From: Candidatus Limnocylindrales bacterium
GTDB taxonomy: Bacteria; Chloroflexota; Limnocylindria; Limnocylindrales; CSP1-4
Reading direction: 5' to 3'
DNA: 15,752 nucleotides
Assembly: GCA_031292335.1 (NCBI GenBank)
Contig: JARLHH010000157.1
Span: 1 to 15,752, forward strand
This document shows positions 14,567 through 15,752 of this stretch, in pieces. The first letter of the stretch is position 1. Each line of letters opens with the position of its first letter. The notes below the pieces were generated by a model. The model was not told the origin of the DNA. It saw nothing but the letters and a program-made list of their open reading frames with translations, and made no database searches. Both the position numbers and the translations under genes were made by a program.

Positions 14567-15424
14567 TTATCCACGCTGGTGGTCGGCGAAGAACCGCCAG
14601 ATGACCTCCGAGGCGCTGAACGTGCGGGTGGTCTTGCCGATGAGGGGGCTGGGCAGGTACTGCGGCCCGCCCGGCCAGGTGTGGCCGCCAGCCCCGATGC
14701 GATAGGCGATCACATCCGACCCGGAGCTGGTTCCGTGCCAGCTGCGGATGGTGGTGTCGGTGCCGAGCGAGGACACCACTGGGTCGGCGGTGGCCCCGTT
14801 GCGGGCCACCCAGAAGGCCAGCCACGCCTCGACTCCAAGGACCACCCCGCGCCGACGGCCCAGGGGACCGCGCACGGTGCCGCCCTCGTAGGGCACCAGG
14901 GGGTCGGCCGTGCCGTGGATCTGCAGGACCGGCACCGGGCAGGCGGGATGGCCATGGGCCACCACGTCGGGTGACGCCGTACCTGCGACTTGGCCGATGG
15001 CCGCGATGCGGTGCGCCCGCTCGACCGCCAGCCGCCCGGCCATGCTGGCCCCGTTGGACATGCCGGTCACGTACACGCGCCCCTGGTTGATGGGACCGCC
15101 GCCCGCCACGTGGTCGATGAGCGCGTCGAGGAAGCCCACGTCGTCCACGTCTCCGATCCGGACCCGGAAGGGGGCGTCGGGACGGCCGTCGTCCCAGTGC
15201 CCGCCGATGCCGCGCGGGACGGCCAGCACGAACCCTTCGCGGTCGGCCAGAGCGTACATGCCGGTCAGGCGGTCCACGGAGGCGGGAGTGCTACCGCCGC
15301 CGTGCAGGGCGATGACGAGGGGTCGCGGTCGAGCGTCGAGGACCGGGGGCACATGCAGCAGGTATTCGCGCCACCGATCGTTGTGGCGCAGGGCTACCGG
15401 GCGGGCGGGTGTCAGGCGATCCAT
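14567..15424 (-). CDS. PHB-depolymerase-like serine hydrolase (LpqC family)
   Basis: This is a 285-residue alpha/beta hydrolase of the poly(3-hydroxybutyrate) depolymerase/LpqC group (COG3509), which also includes feruloyl and acetyl-xylan esterases. The oxyanion-hole HGGG is at 41-44, the nucleophile is S123 in GMSNGAS, and the acid is D174 in IHGTADPLVPY. The base is H248 in GAGGHTWPGG. The full triad is present, so it should be active on an ester such as a hydroxyalkanoate oligomer or a plant-cell-wall ester; which one cannot be told. Family members are often secreted, yet this start (ATG 15424) gives no signal peptide, so it is either cytoplasmic or the start is misplaced. Transcribed alone on the minus strand as far as can be seen. 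Confidence 0.9.
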   Translation of the reverse strand: MDRLTPARPVALRHNDRWREYLLHVPPVLDARPRPLVIALHGGGSTPASVDRLTGMYALADREGFVLAVPRGIGGHWDDGRPDAPFRVRIGDVDDVGFLDALIDHVAGGGPINQGRVYVTGMSNGASMAGRLAVERAHRIAAIGQVAGTASPDVVAHGHPACPVPVLQIHGTADPLVPYEGGTVRGPLGRRRGVVLGVEAWLAFWVARNGATADPVVSSLGTDTTIRSWHGTSSGSDVIAYRIGAGGHTWPGGPQYLPSPLIGKTTRTFSASEVIWRFFADHQRG

Positions 15425-15541
15425 GCGGCGGTCAGGTCCCTGGGCATCAGGGCATGGCCGACGCAGCCAACGCTCGTGACGTACCCCGTTGCGCCGGCTC
15501 GCTTGGACGAAGCCCCTCGACGGGCATGATGAAGCGACCGA

Positions 15542-15752
15542 TCAACCGACGCCCTGCGTAGCGCGTCGCTCCTCGCCCACCGTGACGAGCAGGTCCCACG
15601 AGCTGCGGGCTGCCGACATCAGGAGGCCGATGATCACCGCCACGAGCCAATAGAGCGCGTTGGGCTGACCGGACAGGAGCCCGACGCCGGAGGCGGCGAG
15701 TCCGAGCACTGCCGCCGCAGGCAGCGCCAGATGCCAGAACGCCACCTCGCCC
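15542..15752 (-). CDS. small two-helix membrane protein, possibly continuing past the right edge
   Basis: A GTG at 15745 gives 67 residues with two hydrophobic segments (LALPAAAVLGLAASGVGLL and LYWLVAVIIGLLMSA) and a charged cytoplasmic-looking tail (GEERRATQ). The frame stays open to the end of the window, so the gene may begin further right. No family was recognised. The 117 bases between its stop and the hydrolase start hold nothing I can identify. Confidence 0.5.
   Translation of the reverse strand, partial: GEVAFWHLALPAAAVLGLAASGVGLLSGQPNALYWLVAVIIGLLMSAARSSWDLLVTVGEERRATQGVG

Noticed and set aside
1..15752. tRNA, rRNA, insertion sequences, phage genes, riboswitches
   Set aside because: I saw no cloverleaf ends, rRNA signatures, transposase motifs or known aptamer cores, although a covariance-model search was not possible.

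Overview
This window is very GC-rich and densely coded. It uses GTG and TTG starts freely and has nearly every third codon position as G or C. It contains no rRNA, tRNA, insertion sequence or phage gene to fix taxonomy. A GC-rich Chloroflexota or Actinomycetota-like soil or sediment bacterium is the best guess, and this is inference only.

Layout. Bases 1-1407 hold the 3' part of a PAS-GAF-EAL c-di-GMP phosphodiesterase that begins left of the window. Bases 1568-12649 form the core, a locus built around two single-polypeptide molybdenum hydroxylases of the Desulfovibrio Mop aldehyde oxidoreductase type. Hydroxylase 1 (1568-4495, +) converges, with a 4-base gap, on a minus-strand operon. That operon reads, in transcription order, cysteine desulfurase-like enzyme A (8091-6934), a radical SAM/SPASM maturase (6916-5675) and a HEAT-repeat protein (5678-4500), and the last two share a GTGA overlap. 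Divergent from it is a plus-strand operon: hydroxylase 2 (8385-11087), a TusE/DsrC-like sulfur-carrier protein (11128-11469) and desulfurase-like enzyme B (11486-12649). The right flank (12700-15752) carries unrelated genes: a short hypothetical protein, a DUF998-like membrane protein, a four-helix membrane protein, a PHB-depolymerase-like serine hydrolase (LpqC family), and the end of a small membrane protein that may run off the right edge.

How the genes may work together. Mop/xanthine-dehydrogenase enzymes need a terminal sulfido (or, in some, selenium-containing) ligand on Mo, normally delivered by a desulfurase and XdhC. Here no xdhC is visible. Instead a desulfurase and a one-cysteine DsrC/TusE-like protein sit directly behind hydroxylase 2, which suggests a dedicated desulfurase -> DsrC-like carrier -> Mo-enzyme sulfur relay. 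The paralogous desulfurase A (about 63% identical to B by hand count, no gaps) is instead coupled to a radical SAM/SPASM enzyme and a HEAT protein. The HEAT protein ends in an odd His/Asp-rich, Cys-containing tail that could be the radical SAM target. The combination of two Mo hydroxylases, two desulfurases, a DsrC-like carrier, rSAM/SPASM and HEAT proteins is the candidate undescribed system. All functional links between these genes are inferred from arrangement and family knowledge.
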